Part shown: positions 35,701 to 40,909 of the stretch, one piece after another
How positions within the stretch are numbered: the stretch's first letter is position 1
Layout: each line of letters begins with the position of its first letter
DNA from: Povalibacter uvarum
GTDB lineage: Bacteria > Pseudomonadota > Gammaproteobacteria > Steroidobacterales > Steroidobacteraceae
Assembly (NCBI RefSeq): GCF_014202975.1
Contig: NZ_JACHHZ010000001.1
Location: 1-64,000, forward strand
Length of the DNA: 64,000 nt
Direction: 5' to 3'
Position numbers and translations under genes: made by a program
Notes under the pieces: model-generated
The model's input: only the letters and a program-made list of their open reading frames with translations
What the model was told of the DNA's origin: nothing
Database searches by the model: none

Positions 35701-36334
35701 GATCAGGTTCGCCGAGATCCAGGCGGATACTGCGCGACATAGAATGCCGGGCGCCGCATCCCTGTATGCGATCTGCTGGGGCGTCAACGCAACAGCGAAC
35801 AGCTCACCGGCGCGTATGTCGCTGACGCTCGCTGTCCCGCGGGACGTGAACCTGCCCAAGCTCAATGACTATGGTTCGCTGCCTGTGAGCACCGGCCTTG
35901 GCCTGGCCTTCGGCGCCCTCGACATCTATCAGGGGACACGCGAAGACAACGCCGTGATCGCCTCGTTGAACTACACGAGCGGCGGTTCACAGATCCTGGG
36001 CCAGGGCTCATTGCTGTATGGCATGTTGCGAGGCTCGGAACGCGCCCTCGCAATCGGCCGCGCTGCATCGACGGTCGGCAATGCCGTGGCCGCGCCGCTC
36101 GTAGCGCTCGACATCAAGAGCGACGTTCAGAGCGGCAATCCCTACCGGTGGGTGGCCGCTCCGCTCAAGGCCATTGCGTTGCGGTGGTGGCCGGCGGCTG
36201 TTGCGGCGGTAACGATCCAGCATGGCATCCAGCCGACGGTCAAGCAGGTGCAGCAGAACCTGAGCGAGCTGCGCGAGCACGCTCCGACAATCAGCGCGAA
36301 GATGGGATCGCTGCGCAGCTATGGACGGTTCTGA
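23768..36334 (+). CDS. Giant RHS/YD-repeat protein with LysM and predicted caspase-like C-terminal domain
   Basis: 4188 residues without a recognisable Sec signal. The N terminus is Gly/Leu-rich (GHGLGLFNTSAAILGG), then FVNAATGNLILQFRDEQLAG and LHLRTYNSRG, as in other giant RHS proteins. Residues of about 90-3340 are YD repeats of the pattern YDxxGR, which in known RHS/Tc proteins build a shell. A LysM-like domain follows (YVVAQGDSLASIAMAVFGDS, near 3361-3408), then a glycine-zipper hydrophobic stretch (about 3458-3520), a charged linker, and a terminal domain. That domain has His3934 in MLANGHGS and Cys4003 in LYAICWG, each after a hydrophobic strand, which resembles clan CD peptidases. The usual RHS autocleavage motif DPxGL is not seen. 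Hydrophobic helices end the protein. Two TPR genes follow. It is probably a toxin or contact-dependent effector; the secretion route is not shown. Confidence 0.85.
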   Translation: MAAIVAGHGLGLFNTSAAILGGSSSLGLGLLGQAGGRSFVNAATGNLILQFRDEQLAGRGTDLLHLRTYNSRGAWNDADTDGWRWDGERSVRFSGVAPNRADTSVVRTDGDGNESTYNWDSARNKYVSTAGGGAHDTLEFDQDTQQWLWTEGSSRAQERYASATTDGAIGRLESQRDRSGNTITYGYDAANRLKNVTDQASGQRIELIYATVPGTSHVRLQRVDTYESASDATPTREVEYRYDSAGRLEQVRTDLNAAGGVYVTTYAYDGASERIASITQSDGSSVSFTYDAQGRIATVTDASGVQTFSYFTDPRRTDVVDALGHVWSFFYDDQDQLIEMRSPAPQANAERLSTKYEYNDAGDVWRIIDARGHAVVYEYDQNGNRTLERDALGNTVSRTYNAQNQVLTETRRRTANEPFTTRFVYDGESRLRFVVSAEGRVSESRFGSNGLMSHAIEYTGARYDVAALDPGSGLNEAQLVSWVGALQDKDEVQLTRLEYDYRGNLSKRTAYAVVDEAGEGVLDAAAVVTQFVYSGYGELLQTIAMRGATRSDGDELASYAYDGMGRETSRVDRNGTTTTQYDGVARTISIQTSAGLTEVRSYDVRGRLIGVALSSAADETRTTTYVYDAAGRQRMVIDAQGNRRFSFYDDAGRLVQEVDSVGAVTAYEYDADSRVVKQTRYVDAADTSEWTIGDPPVVTKTQLIIGETGDVRVDPDHDRTTTLEYDAAGRLVREIESGGTVTETAYDGASRAISRQTVDRLTRYFYDRDGNRIGMVDALGYLTEYKLDAAGRLVETVRYAARANGQSGGRPQANESLPPLDDVLTLWRPADGERLYSYRYYDAQGRLVGHVDERGFLTETLYDEQGNAQQTVQYMERLIVAPDDTLTSLKERAGEDRRITTVEYDEFGRVQRAVAHDGTVTNHEYDEAGRLIRQVRAEGSERQRGARIRYNAFNEITGEVGGVGDASGLSTDEAIVQFGMQYVYDTLGRRIRGHDSKGNTTLYYYDSEDRLTHTVKVVNDEEGVLAGEVSETSYTTFGQVAATRRYATRLSEAVMDELLLDGGGGAVDDTLTAPLALIRDNEIDQLAEHEYDVRGQFRQTMDAERFKTTFEYDVYGQLWQQTREIVRANARVTTTQFDYDLLGQVIETTGDLGGLNHTTSTEYDAFGRVVRTVDGAGKATRTLYHDGGRFIEVRDPLDRRVTTQFDALGRVFSVRRRIVGAGEPYVQETTYRYDDTTRVMTVTTPEGIRVRTTHTEHGEVLSIEDGRGAVRSFDYDADGRLTQRVDARGQIVEHNTYDSAGRLIETRDARGVVVRYRYDEHSRVVERTLDPGGLNERTQYRFDALGRQIRVTEVGAGIERVSQLTYDRSGQLLEVLLDPEGLELTTTYAYDGLGNVVTVQRGSRAGSDQRVTLYEFDNLGRRTHEKVALRVIERTPPGPIEHTEYLTTEYRYDAAGRVSRKIDAKGASTWFVYDDAGQLTYTVNQLGEVSRNWYDEHGQVVQTRRYARSLTSQQIALLGDVVLSVPVTSDALGDQRSYFAYDEDGRQRYMLQAYSGGNWVVSESIYDANGNVVESRRYDQFMVLPANLASADRLTDDSVRTELRSLRYFEETPASLASVQRTRYAYDANDRLRFTVDALGGVAENVYDNAGNVVSRVRYAVRPALSQYSESTINAAVNRVSADNHVSHYAYDRAGRMVYSVRVMASDAAGRGTQHIVSRNRYDALGQLVATMQYAQAVGLVNDYAAATLDAAVAGTIEADPANRSSWFAYDDAGRMEYSVRRLSAGEHIVTRQVYDDTGLVVQTIAYADTVGALSSFDKAALDAAVHPGDLDRVTSFVYDSAGRRRFTVAADGALSETVYDALGQIEEQRRFALTIPVQATPPGSAPVTPTEAQLVMVRGARAVGDAMMTRGEKYSYDASGRVLSTTDALGFTQSQTYNALGDRITFRNKNGHEWDYRYDRIGRLRSEIFKKAIYQLSNETAPGGERELETRYEYDALGNLKNRYEAYDTVDVRMTTFMYDRLGRQTEVHLPGYYSPVTGRVERTSTQGSFRRIQETKYDALGNVVLTRTRSGASAWDTNYQTFDRLGRLVHGIDAMNYVTAFTYNVFDEQRTMTRHSLAVTGAPRASLGYWTAAEIATQMTGDTSARTITAEYDNLGRKTQVTQPTATRYYFNGANAGVNPYSVSPVSSAGVTKYAYTVFGDLLRESVKIDDSGASGRWRDTRHYYDVMGRSTHTVDALGYQTERTYDAFGNLTGTIEYANAGAAGLDLLTPPARPTVHIDDRITTFIYDTRDQQREIQRKGLRYSYRSGDGYADQWNDRNTATTVATLTYDGEGRVTSRTDAMGSVTTTMYNAFGQVTKVIEPKRQAATTPSGSATDPFRNRREISPMTEYALNAFGQVVTQRRSAGVDANGTPIGGRTLVTENVYDFSGNLIATKDARGSVRNMRIDHAGRVTHETQAINVTLDGWRTQSHTIERRYAYDKSGQQIAVTDVYNDEGVARQSGKRCDYNAFGEQTAEYKVWGAASSALMSLDKALVASFTYSKAGELITRVGRDGVTQYYYDLTGQMTRQEQVGAAFLRTMEIGYDVLGRAKIQRLPRTDVLQSATFNSYMQTVSAFSEQSYDRWGNVTERRNGGYVILNTGEVKRELESVVSYAYNADDQLIAERLPTINVARENGSRYDASVVHELRYDILGRVVDERDRLEGQSAALRTRIKEYDALGQLTSESDYSGRKIEYVYDEHGNRVGTLNALGVLLVDAFDANGNVLSRSVIRRVRPDGKYDSYDSRNLAHHGQAILLAQHLYDQANRRVGSASIGGSTETSSDAFWSYVQLDERGLVRASRTPGGRVMSYGYDEFGNRTSEIDGLQNGQTWTYSKWDYVIGELTQSTVRSGSTDVRTTTYQYNEFGQLAIENHVGMGSRSYAYHGNGLLRQIIEDVTEGTFGEAGGQDFLHTVEISNYDYTVKGERARETYERSATGEAHVFDEYGDYLDAVHVTLPGVSRTVTMNYDALGRLNSVRIPPAAGTSRPGSWIIYTYDEFGNRRNILATYERAGGGSGLSNKWFHYDDDGRMTAVDLAPPGTSSNDGTYIEYDEVGRRRWTSQWTRRIPGGGFPIGDDVDVFTKTNYAYNDLGHLTQITAVESYSDGRPPSAERPVLTQELDKRGLVLMQRAYGLNGHRSVTSTTYNADGQVFGTYVNKYVYNEFDADNSSAATNWYDAVGNIDYYTYEQGGTTEDGFIDTYDYEYTSAFGGYKETLVTVTSTMGPSRRAYTESQYDARGRLVIQRKENGANGRRMLTFSYDNEGRILTKRDSDYINVVRTQDYYYGDGHEVASVGNISGNQFSNGFTPISASYPGLTPGSYVVAQGDSLASIAMAVFGDSRLWYLIADANNISASPNDPLPASEHGKSYAVPNVVSNLHNDANTFAPYNAARIIGDSTPYPPVPVPSSSGCTAVGKVLAAVVITAVAVAVTAYTGGAMAGLLSHGVLGTVLGGAVGAAAGNASGQLVGMGLGVREDFDAEAVGMSAAQGAVSSAVSLAAAPIASWSSTAGELAAIAANQAGNYGLARLTGQDHTFRWRDLAGDLAGAYAGARLAKYADLSTLDSGSFKFGTRATRQSFSNLVGGLVKQDVNYGGEGLFAPFGAELARGYRELIAAPTAKPRGKSQVQSTQVELGDAAFGAALTPASYERQTLVGGDEQSLVMDEAYAMARANPGMIVQVPMPDGDVRMLSIDADGQEHWESFDESIYHTLVEGPRDDTDHGKAPDPVVSASANIRALLAVAEGSGAPEPITSEPYTLDMLRREIAAMDEQERQREEAQRRWSDNGPLSFHANPALSQRASIAQAQSLIHDSRFTFGEAHADAIWSPYPRTFPSPWATPFAGLGGSGIEEFSVRTSVGDAYMYDGLSTNNQHIDDLDRLGRAGYTEIHMLANGHGSANGRTQADDSFKAQYERAIVQIEARHPGLKVHMYSLGNPADLIRFAEIQADTARHRMPGAASLYAICWGVNATANSSPARMSLTLAVPRDVNLPKLNDYGSLPVSTGLGLAFGALDIYQGTREDNAVIASLNYTSGGSQILGQGSLLYGMLRGSERALAIGRAASTVGNAVAAPLVALDIKSDVQSGNPYRWVAAPLKAIALRWWPAAVAAVTIQHGIQPTVKQVQQNLSELREHAPTISAKMGSLRSYGRF

Positions 36335-36878
36335 CGTGCTCGACGCGGATGAGTATCTGCACCTCGCGTTCCATGCGAGCGCGCACGGTCAGCATCATGC
36401 GTGCTTGTCGTACCTGAAGGAGGTATTGAGCCTTCAGCCGCGGAACGCGACAGCGTTGTACCTGCTCGCCACCCAGCACGCGGATCTGGGGCTGCATGCG
36501 CGCGCGATCGCGGGCATGAAGTCAGCGCTGGCCATCGATCCCGGACTAGAAGCGGCGCGCTTCCAGCTGGGCTGGATGCTGATGGACGCAGGTGCGGTCG
36601 CGGAGGCGAAGACGCACTTCGGAACACTTGCGACCAGCGCTGATCAGGCGATGCAGAGCTACGCCAGTGCACTGGGCGCGCTCGCGGACGGAAACATCGT
36701 GGCTGCGAAATCCCACATCGAGTCCGGGCTGTCGCGCAAGGTGGGGAACCCGGGGCTCACGAACATCATGATGCAATTGTTGGCGAAGCTCTCTAATGCG
36801 AAAGCGGCAACGCCTGCGAGCGAAGCGGGCACGGCGCCCGCGCCGATCAACCTCGGCGCATACGGAAACCGATCGTGA
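36321..36878 (+). CDS. TPR protein coupled to the RHS gene
   Basis: 185 residues, starting at ATG 36321 inside the 3' end of the RHS gene (14-bp overlap), so translation is coupled. There are three or four tetratricopeptide-type helix pairs: ASAHGQHHACLSYLKEVLSL, ATALYLLATQHADLGLHARA and LEAARFQLGWMLMDAGAVAE. The last 30 residues are Ala/Pro-rich and probably disordered. There is no signal peptide, so it is cytoplasmic. Possible roles are a secretion chaperone (type III translocator chaperones of the LcrH class are TPR proteins) or an immunity/adaptor protein. The sequence alone cannot decide. Confidence 0.75.
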   Translation: MDGSDVLDADEYLHLAFHASAHGQHHACLSYLKEVLSLQPRNATALYLLATQHADLGLHARAIAGMKSALAIDPGLEAARFQLGWMLMDAGAVAEAKTHFGTLATSADQAMQSYASALGALADGNIVAAKSHIESGLSRKVGNPGLTNIMMQLLAKLSNAKAATPASEAGTAPAPINLGAYGNRS

Positions 36879-38059
36879 TGAGCACACCGACCGGGCACCC
36901 GTCACGCCTCGACAGATTGCTCAGCTACATCGAGAGCGATAGCACGAACCTGGCACTGCGCAATGATGCGATCCGCGAAGCCTGCGACGCTGGCGAGTGG
37001 AAGATCGCACGCGCTCTTATCGAAAGTGGTTTGAGCAAGCACCCGGGGAGCGCGGCATTGCTCGCGTCGCTTGGGCTGGTGGAGCTGCAGGCACAGCGCT
37101 ATGTCGAAGCGGAATGTGCGCTCGTGGCCGCACTCGCAGGTGGCCTGGAAGCACCTGAAGTGCGATTCAATCTCGCGTTCTGTCGTTTCGGCCTGGGCGA
37201 CTACGCCCAGGCTCTCGAGCTGCTGGCGGACCCAGTTCTCGTGCCGGTTCTGCCGATCGCACTGCTGCTGCGCGCTCGCTGTCTTCATCACCTCGATCGC
37301 CCGCTCGAGGCAATCGCCGACTGCAAGGCCTATCTCGAGTTTGCGAGCGACGATGCGGATGCGAAAGGGTTGTTGTCGTTGCTGCTCTACGAGAAGCGCA
37401 GCCTCAGCGAAGCGCGGGGTCTATCGGAGGCTGCGCTGCTACAGAACGCAACGCAATTGGAAGCGATGCTCACGCTCGGTGCGTTAGCCGCGGACGAACG
37501 CGACTACGAGACCGCTGCGAGCACTTACCTCACACTCGTCGAGGCGCACCCGCTATGCGGTCGCGGCTGGCTTGGGCTCGCGCTCGTCGACCTGCTGCGC
37601 ATGCGTATGGACAGTGCGAAGCGCTACATCGCTCTGGCGACGGCGACGATGCCGGACCATATAGGCTCACTGCACGTGCTCGCATGGATCGAGGTCGTGC
37701 GAGGTAACTTTCCAGAGGCGAGAAGTGCCTTCCAGCGCGCGCTGTCCATCGATCGCAACTTTGCGGAAACGCATGGCGGACTCGCGGTCGTCGCGGTCCT
37801 CGAAGGCGACGGCGCTGCAGCGACCGCCTGCATCAAGCGCGCCTTGCGTCTGCAGCCTGGATGTCTCTCGGCGCGCTACGCGGATGCGCTCGCGCTGGAT
37901 AGGGCAGGCAAGCGCGAGGCAGCGCAGGCAGCCTTCGAAGAGCTGATGTCGACGCGCATCGCTGACGAAGGAGGTTCCTACCGCAGTTTCGTTGCAGCGC
38001 ATCTGCGATCGCTGCGCGACGATCCAGAGACCGCCACCATGTTCGCGACACGGCATTGA
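36878..38059 (+). CDS. Second TPR protein of the RHS operon
   Basis: About 393 residues from ATG 36878; GTG 36875 directly before it is an alternative. Either overlaps the previous stop (GTGATGA). At least seven TPR-like units are readable, such as ALIESGLSKHPGSAALLASL, YETAASTYLTLVEAHPLCGR and ARSAFQRALSIDRNFAETHG. There is no signal peptide or membrane segment, and no enzyme domain. It is the last gene of the RHS-TPR-TPR set; 80 bp separate it from the serine hydrolase. A scaffold or chaperone for the giant RHS protein is an inference from the gene order. Confidence 0.75.
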   Translation: MSTPTGHPSRLDRLLSYIESDSTNLALRNDAIREACDAGEWKIARALIESGLSKHPGSAALLASLGLVELQAQRYVEAECALVAALAGGLEAPEVRFNLAFCRFGLGDYAQALELLADPVLVPVLPIALLLRARCLHHLDRPLEAIADCKAYLEFASDDADAKGLLSLLLYEKRSLSEARGLSEAALLQNATQLEAMLTLGALAADERDYETAASTYLTLVEAHPLCGRGWLGLALVDLLRMRMDSAKRYIALATATMPDHIGSLHVLAWIEVVRGNFPEARSAFQRALSIDRNFAETHGGLAVVAVLEGDGAAATACIKRALRLQPGCLSARYADALALDRAGKREAAQAAFEELMSTRIADEGGSYRSFVAAHLRSLRDDPETATMFATRH

Positions 38060-38139
38060 GTGGACGAGGGCGTCGGGTCGGGACCGTCGCATGAATCACG
38101 TCGTTACATAGGCCCTGGCAATTACCGCATACTCAGCGA

Positions 38140-39399
38140 ATGGGACCGATCCAGAACAGTCACTTGGCGGCGTACATCGACGCGGCAGTCAAAGCACAGA
38201 CCATCGCAGGTGCGACGACCCTTATCTGGCGCGACAACGAAACCATCCACGCCGCCGGCGGCTGGGCCGACATAGCGCGCGAAGTACCCCTGTGTCGAGA
38301 TTCGTTGTTCCGCATTGCCTCGTTGACCAAGCCCGTCACTTCGGTTGCCGCTCTCACGTTGCTGGAGGAAGGCGCCTTCCAGCTCGATGAGCCGATCACC
38401 CGATGGGCACCCGAGTTCACTGATGTCCGCGTGCTTCGATCTTCGGCGGGACCGCTTGACCTGACGGATGCAGCGGAACGACCCATCAGCTTCAGAGACC
38501 TGCTCACGCATCGGTCCGGTCTCACGTATGGCGACTTGCACACGGGCGCAATCGCACAGGCCTATCAAGAAAGGGTCGGACCTGGCATCGACAATCCGCT
38601 AAGCCCAGACGCATGGATCGCCCGCCTCGCCTCACTGCCGCTGCTGAGTCAGCCCGGGTCGCAGATGCACTACGGCCACTCAACGGACCTGCTCGGTTTC
38701 CTGATCGCGCGAATCGAAGGAGCATCGCTGGATCGCGTCCTGCATCGAAGGATATTCGATCGGCTCGGTATGAAGGACACGAGCTTCAGCATCCATCCCG
38801 GTAATGCTCACCGAAAAGCTGCGCTGTATGGGCACGACAGCAGTGGGCACCTGGTTCCGCGGCTCACAGCACCAGGTGGATCGACAATGATCCAGCGGCC
38901 GGATGACATGCAGTTCGCTTCCGGAGGACAAGGTCTTTGGTCCACCGCGGATGACTACCTGACCTTCGCTCGGTTGTTCGTGCAAGAAGGATCAGTCGAT
39001 GGCGTCCGCATTCTTCGCCCTGAAACCGTTGCGATGATGACGACGAACCAATTGACGGCGGCGCAGCGCGCCAGCGCCACGATATTCGGAATGCCTCTTC
39101 TGGGTGAAGGGCACGGTTTCGGGCTAGGTGTAGCTGTCGTCATGGATGAGAAGAAAGCGAGCTCCACACCCTGCGGTGGATCCGTGGGGTCATCTGGCTG
39201 GCCGGGCGCGTTCGGCGGCTGGTGGCGCGCTGACCCACGGAGGAACACTGTTCTCGTTTTTCTGTGCCACAACGCCATGGAGCGAGAGCAGTTCGAAACA
39301 GGGATCGGTCTCGGCGTATACGATGTAATCCACCGCTTCCAGCAGATGGCATCCCGGGTCTCAACGTCTTCAGAATTCTCACCCCAAGTCTCAGCCTGA
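38140..39399 (+). CDS. Serine hydrolase, class C beta-lactamase/esterase family
   Basis: 419 residues of the beta-lactamase/penicillin-binding-protein-like serine hydrolase family (Pfam Beta-lactamase). The nucleophile motif is S61-L-T-K64 in RIASLTKPV. The second motif is Y178-G-H (the YxN position), and a late HGFGLGVAVV region precedes GSSGWPGAFGGW (the KTG position). I see no signal peptide, so it is probably a cytoplasmic esterase or peptidase and not a periplasmic lactamase. It is one of three members of this family in the window. The substrate is unknown. Confidence 0.85.
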   Translation: MGPIQNSHLAAYIDAAVKAQTIAGATTLIWRDNETIHAAGGWADIAREVPLCRDSLFRIASLTKPVTSVAALTLLEEGAFQLDEPITRWAPEFTDVRVLRSSAGPLDLTDAAERPISFRDLLTHRSGLTYGDLHTGAIAQAYQERVGPGIDNPLSPDAWIARLASLPLLSQPGSQMHYGHSTDLLGFLIARIEGASLDRVLHRRIFDRLGMKDTSFSIHPGNAHRKAALYGHDSSGHLVPRLTAPGGSTMIQRPDDMQFASGGQGLWSTADDYLTFARLFVQEGSVDGVRILRPETVAMMTTNQLTAAQRASATIFGMPLLGEGHGFGLGVAVVMDEKKASSTPCGGSVGSSGWPGAFGGWWRADPRRNTVLVFLCHNAMEREQFETGIGLGVYDVIHRFQQMASRVSTSSEFSPQVSA

Positions 39400-39434
39400 T
39401 TTCCCCCGGCTCCTAGGGTCGCGGGCGCGCCTGG

Positions 39435-39531
39435 ACTAGCATCCGTATCTAGTCACGTACTTATGGAGACGAGATATAAATTATTGATTATAAAATAAAT
39501 AATTAAGTCACTAAACTAGTCATATAACTAG
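39435..39531. promoter_or_regulatory. AT-rich region with ACTAG/CTAGT repeats upstream of HipA-like gene
   Basis: In otherwise high-GC DNA, 39440-39540 is strongly AT-rich. It holds ACTAG at 39435-39439 with CTAGT at 39449-39453 (inverted, 9-nt gap), and ACTAGT at 39515-39520 with ACTAG at 39527-39531 (CTAGT-N6-ACTAG as a dyad). They are candidate operator half-sites for the HTH domain of the downstream protein. No pair of promoter boxes with proper spacing stood out. Confidence 0.4.
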
Positions 39532-39553
39532 CAAATGCGAGTACACTCGGGCG

Positions 39554-40909
39554 ATGCCATCCAGTCCCAGTGATCTCATCGTCCGCCGCCTGACCGAAGG
39601 CTCAGCCTCGTCCGCCGAGTTGGAGCAAGCCATTGGTCAATCACAATCCGCAGTTTCTCGACGGCTACGCGAGCTCATTTCGCAACGAGTTGTCATTCGC
39701 CTGGGCACGACGCGAGGGGCGAGGTATGCGCTGCTTCGTGAAATCGAAGGCATCGGCAAGCAGTGGCCACTGCGGCGGATCGACGAGCAAGGGGACATCC
39801 ATGCGCTCGGTATGCTGAGCGCCCTTGCGTCGGACGAATATCACTTCGATCCTGCGACGGAGCAGTTCGCTTGGAGCGGTCTCAGCGAAGGCATTCCCTA
39901 TTTTCTGCAAGATCAGCGCCCAGGTGGCTTCCTGGGGCGAGCGGTCCCGCAGCGCTATCCCGAACTTGGTCTGCCGCAGCGAGTCATCGATTGGAACGAT
40001 GATCACTATCTTCGGTATCTCACACAGCGCGGTGGCGATACCGTGGGCGATCTCATCCTGGGTGACGCCGCACTAGATCAGTATCTCGGACAGCAAAGAC
40101 ACCGTCTCCCAATCGCTGATGCCGAGCGTCTCGCCCGTTATCCACAACTGGCAACGCAGGTGCTGGAAGGCGGACTGCCAGGGTCGTCCGCGCACGGTGA
40201 ACACCCAAAATTTTCCACGCTGATCGAGGACGCTTCGGGACCGAAGCACGTCATCGTGAAGTTCTCGCCGATCGTTACAACTGCAGTGGGAAGACGGTGG
40301 TCTGACTTGCTCATCGCCGAGCACATAGCGCATGAAGTGCTGGGCGAGGCGGGCTTGCCTGCTGCACGGTCCCGAATGCTTCAAGCCGCAGATCGCACCT
40401 ACCTGGAGGTGGACCGCTTCGACCGTCATGGACCGGAAGGTCGAACAGGCGTGACATCACTCCTGTCTGTGGATGCTTCGCTCTATGGAAAGATAGACAA
40501 CTGGATATCGTCCGCAACGCGACTGCGCGCTGATGGACGAATCTCCGAAGGAACACTCGAGCAAGTTCGCTTGGCGGCAACCTTTGGCGAGCTGATTGCC
40601 AACACGGATCGCCACTTCGGCAACCTGGCGTTCATCGATCGATATGACGGCGAATTCGCACTCGCACCGATCTACGACATGCTGCCGATGCTCTACAAGC
40701 CCGAGCACGATCAGATCGTCGAGCGAGTCTTCGAGCCGCCCACTCCGACCACGAGCACGATGCAATCGTATGGACGGGCGCGTGAGCTCGCGGAGAGGTA
40801 TTGGGGGCGCTGCGCGCGGGACAGTCAAATCTCCGCGGAATTCCAAGCCATCAGCACAGCGTGTCTCGGCGCGCTCCGGGCGCTACCGAGAACAGGGGCT
40901 TATGTTTGA
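39554..40909 (+). CDS. HipA-like kinase with fused N-terminal winged helix (YjjJ type)
   Basis: 451 residues. Residues 1-65 form a winged helix (SASSAELEQAIGQSQSAVSR, then LRELISQRVVIRLG), so the DNA-binding part found in HipB is fused in cis, as in E. coli YjjJ. The HipA kinase fold follows: a flexible loop GGLPGSSAHGEHPKF, the ATP-facing HVIVKFSP, catalytic loop N350-T-D352-R-H-FGN, and metal-binding Asp375 in APIYDMLPM. All key residues are present, so an active Ser/Thr kinase (HipA phosphorylates GltX) is possible. There is no separate hipB antitoxin gene beside it. The 3' end converges with and overlaps the minus-strand STAND gene by 10 bp. Confidence 0.85.
   Translation: MPSSPSDLIVRRLTEGSASSAELEQAIGQSQSAVSRRLRELISQRVVIRLGTTRGARYALLREIEGIGKQWPLRRIDEQGDIHALGMLSALASDEYHFDPATEQFAWSGLSEGIPYFLQDQRPGGFLGRAVPQRYPELGLPQRVIDWNDDHYLRYLTQRGGDTVGDLILGDAALDQYLGQQRHRLPIADAERLARYPQLATQVLEGGLPGSSAHGEHPKFSTLIEDASGPKHVIVKFSPIVTTAVGRRWSDLLIAEHIAHEVLGEAGLPAARSRMLQAADRTYLEVDRFDRHGPEGRTGVTSLLSVDASLYGKIDNWISSATRLRADGRISEGTLEQVRLAATFGELIANTDRHFGNLAFIDRYDGEFALAPIYDMLPMLYKPEHDQIVERVFEPPTPTTSTMQSYGRARELAERYWGRCARDSQISAEFQAISTACLGALRALPRTGAYV

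Noticed and set aside
34109-35740. 543-residue open frame antisense to the RHS C-terminal part
   Set aside because: No ribosome-binding site or recognisable domain, and it lies opposite a clearly coding, domain-bearing region.
23768-36334. Repeated short units as a possible CRISPR or tandem DNA repeat array
   Set aside because: The repetition is at protein level (YD repeats) with varying spacing and divergent DNA; no constant repeat/spacer length.
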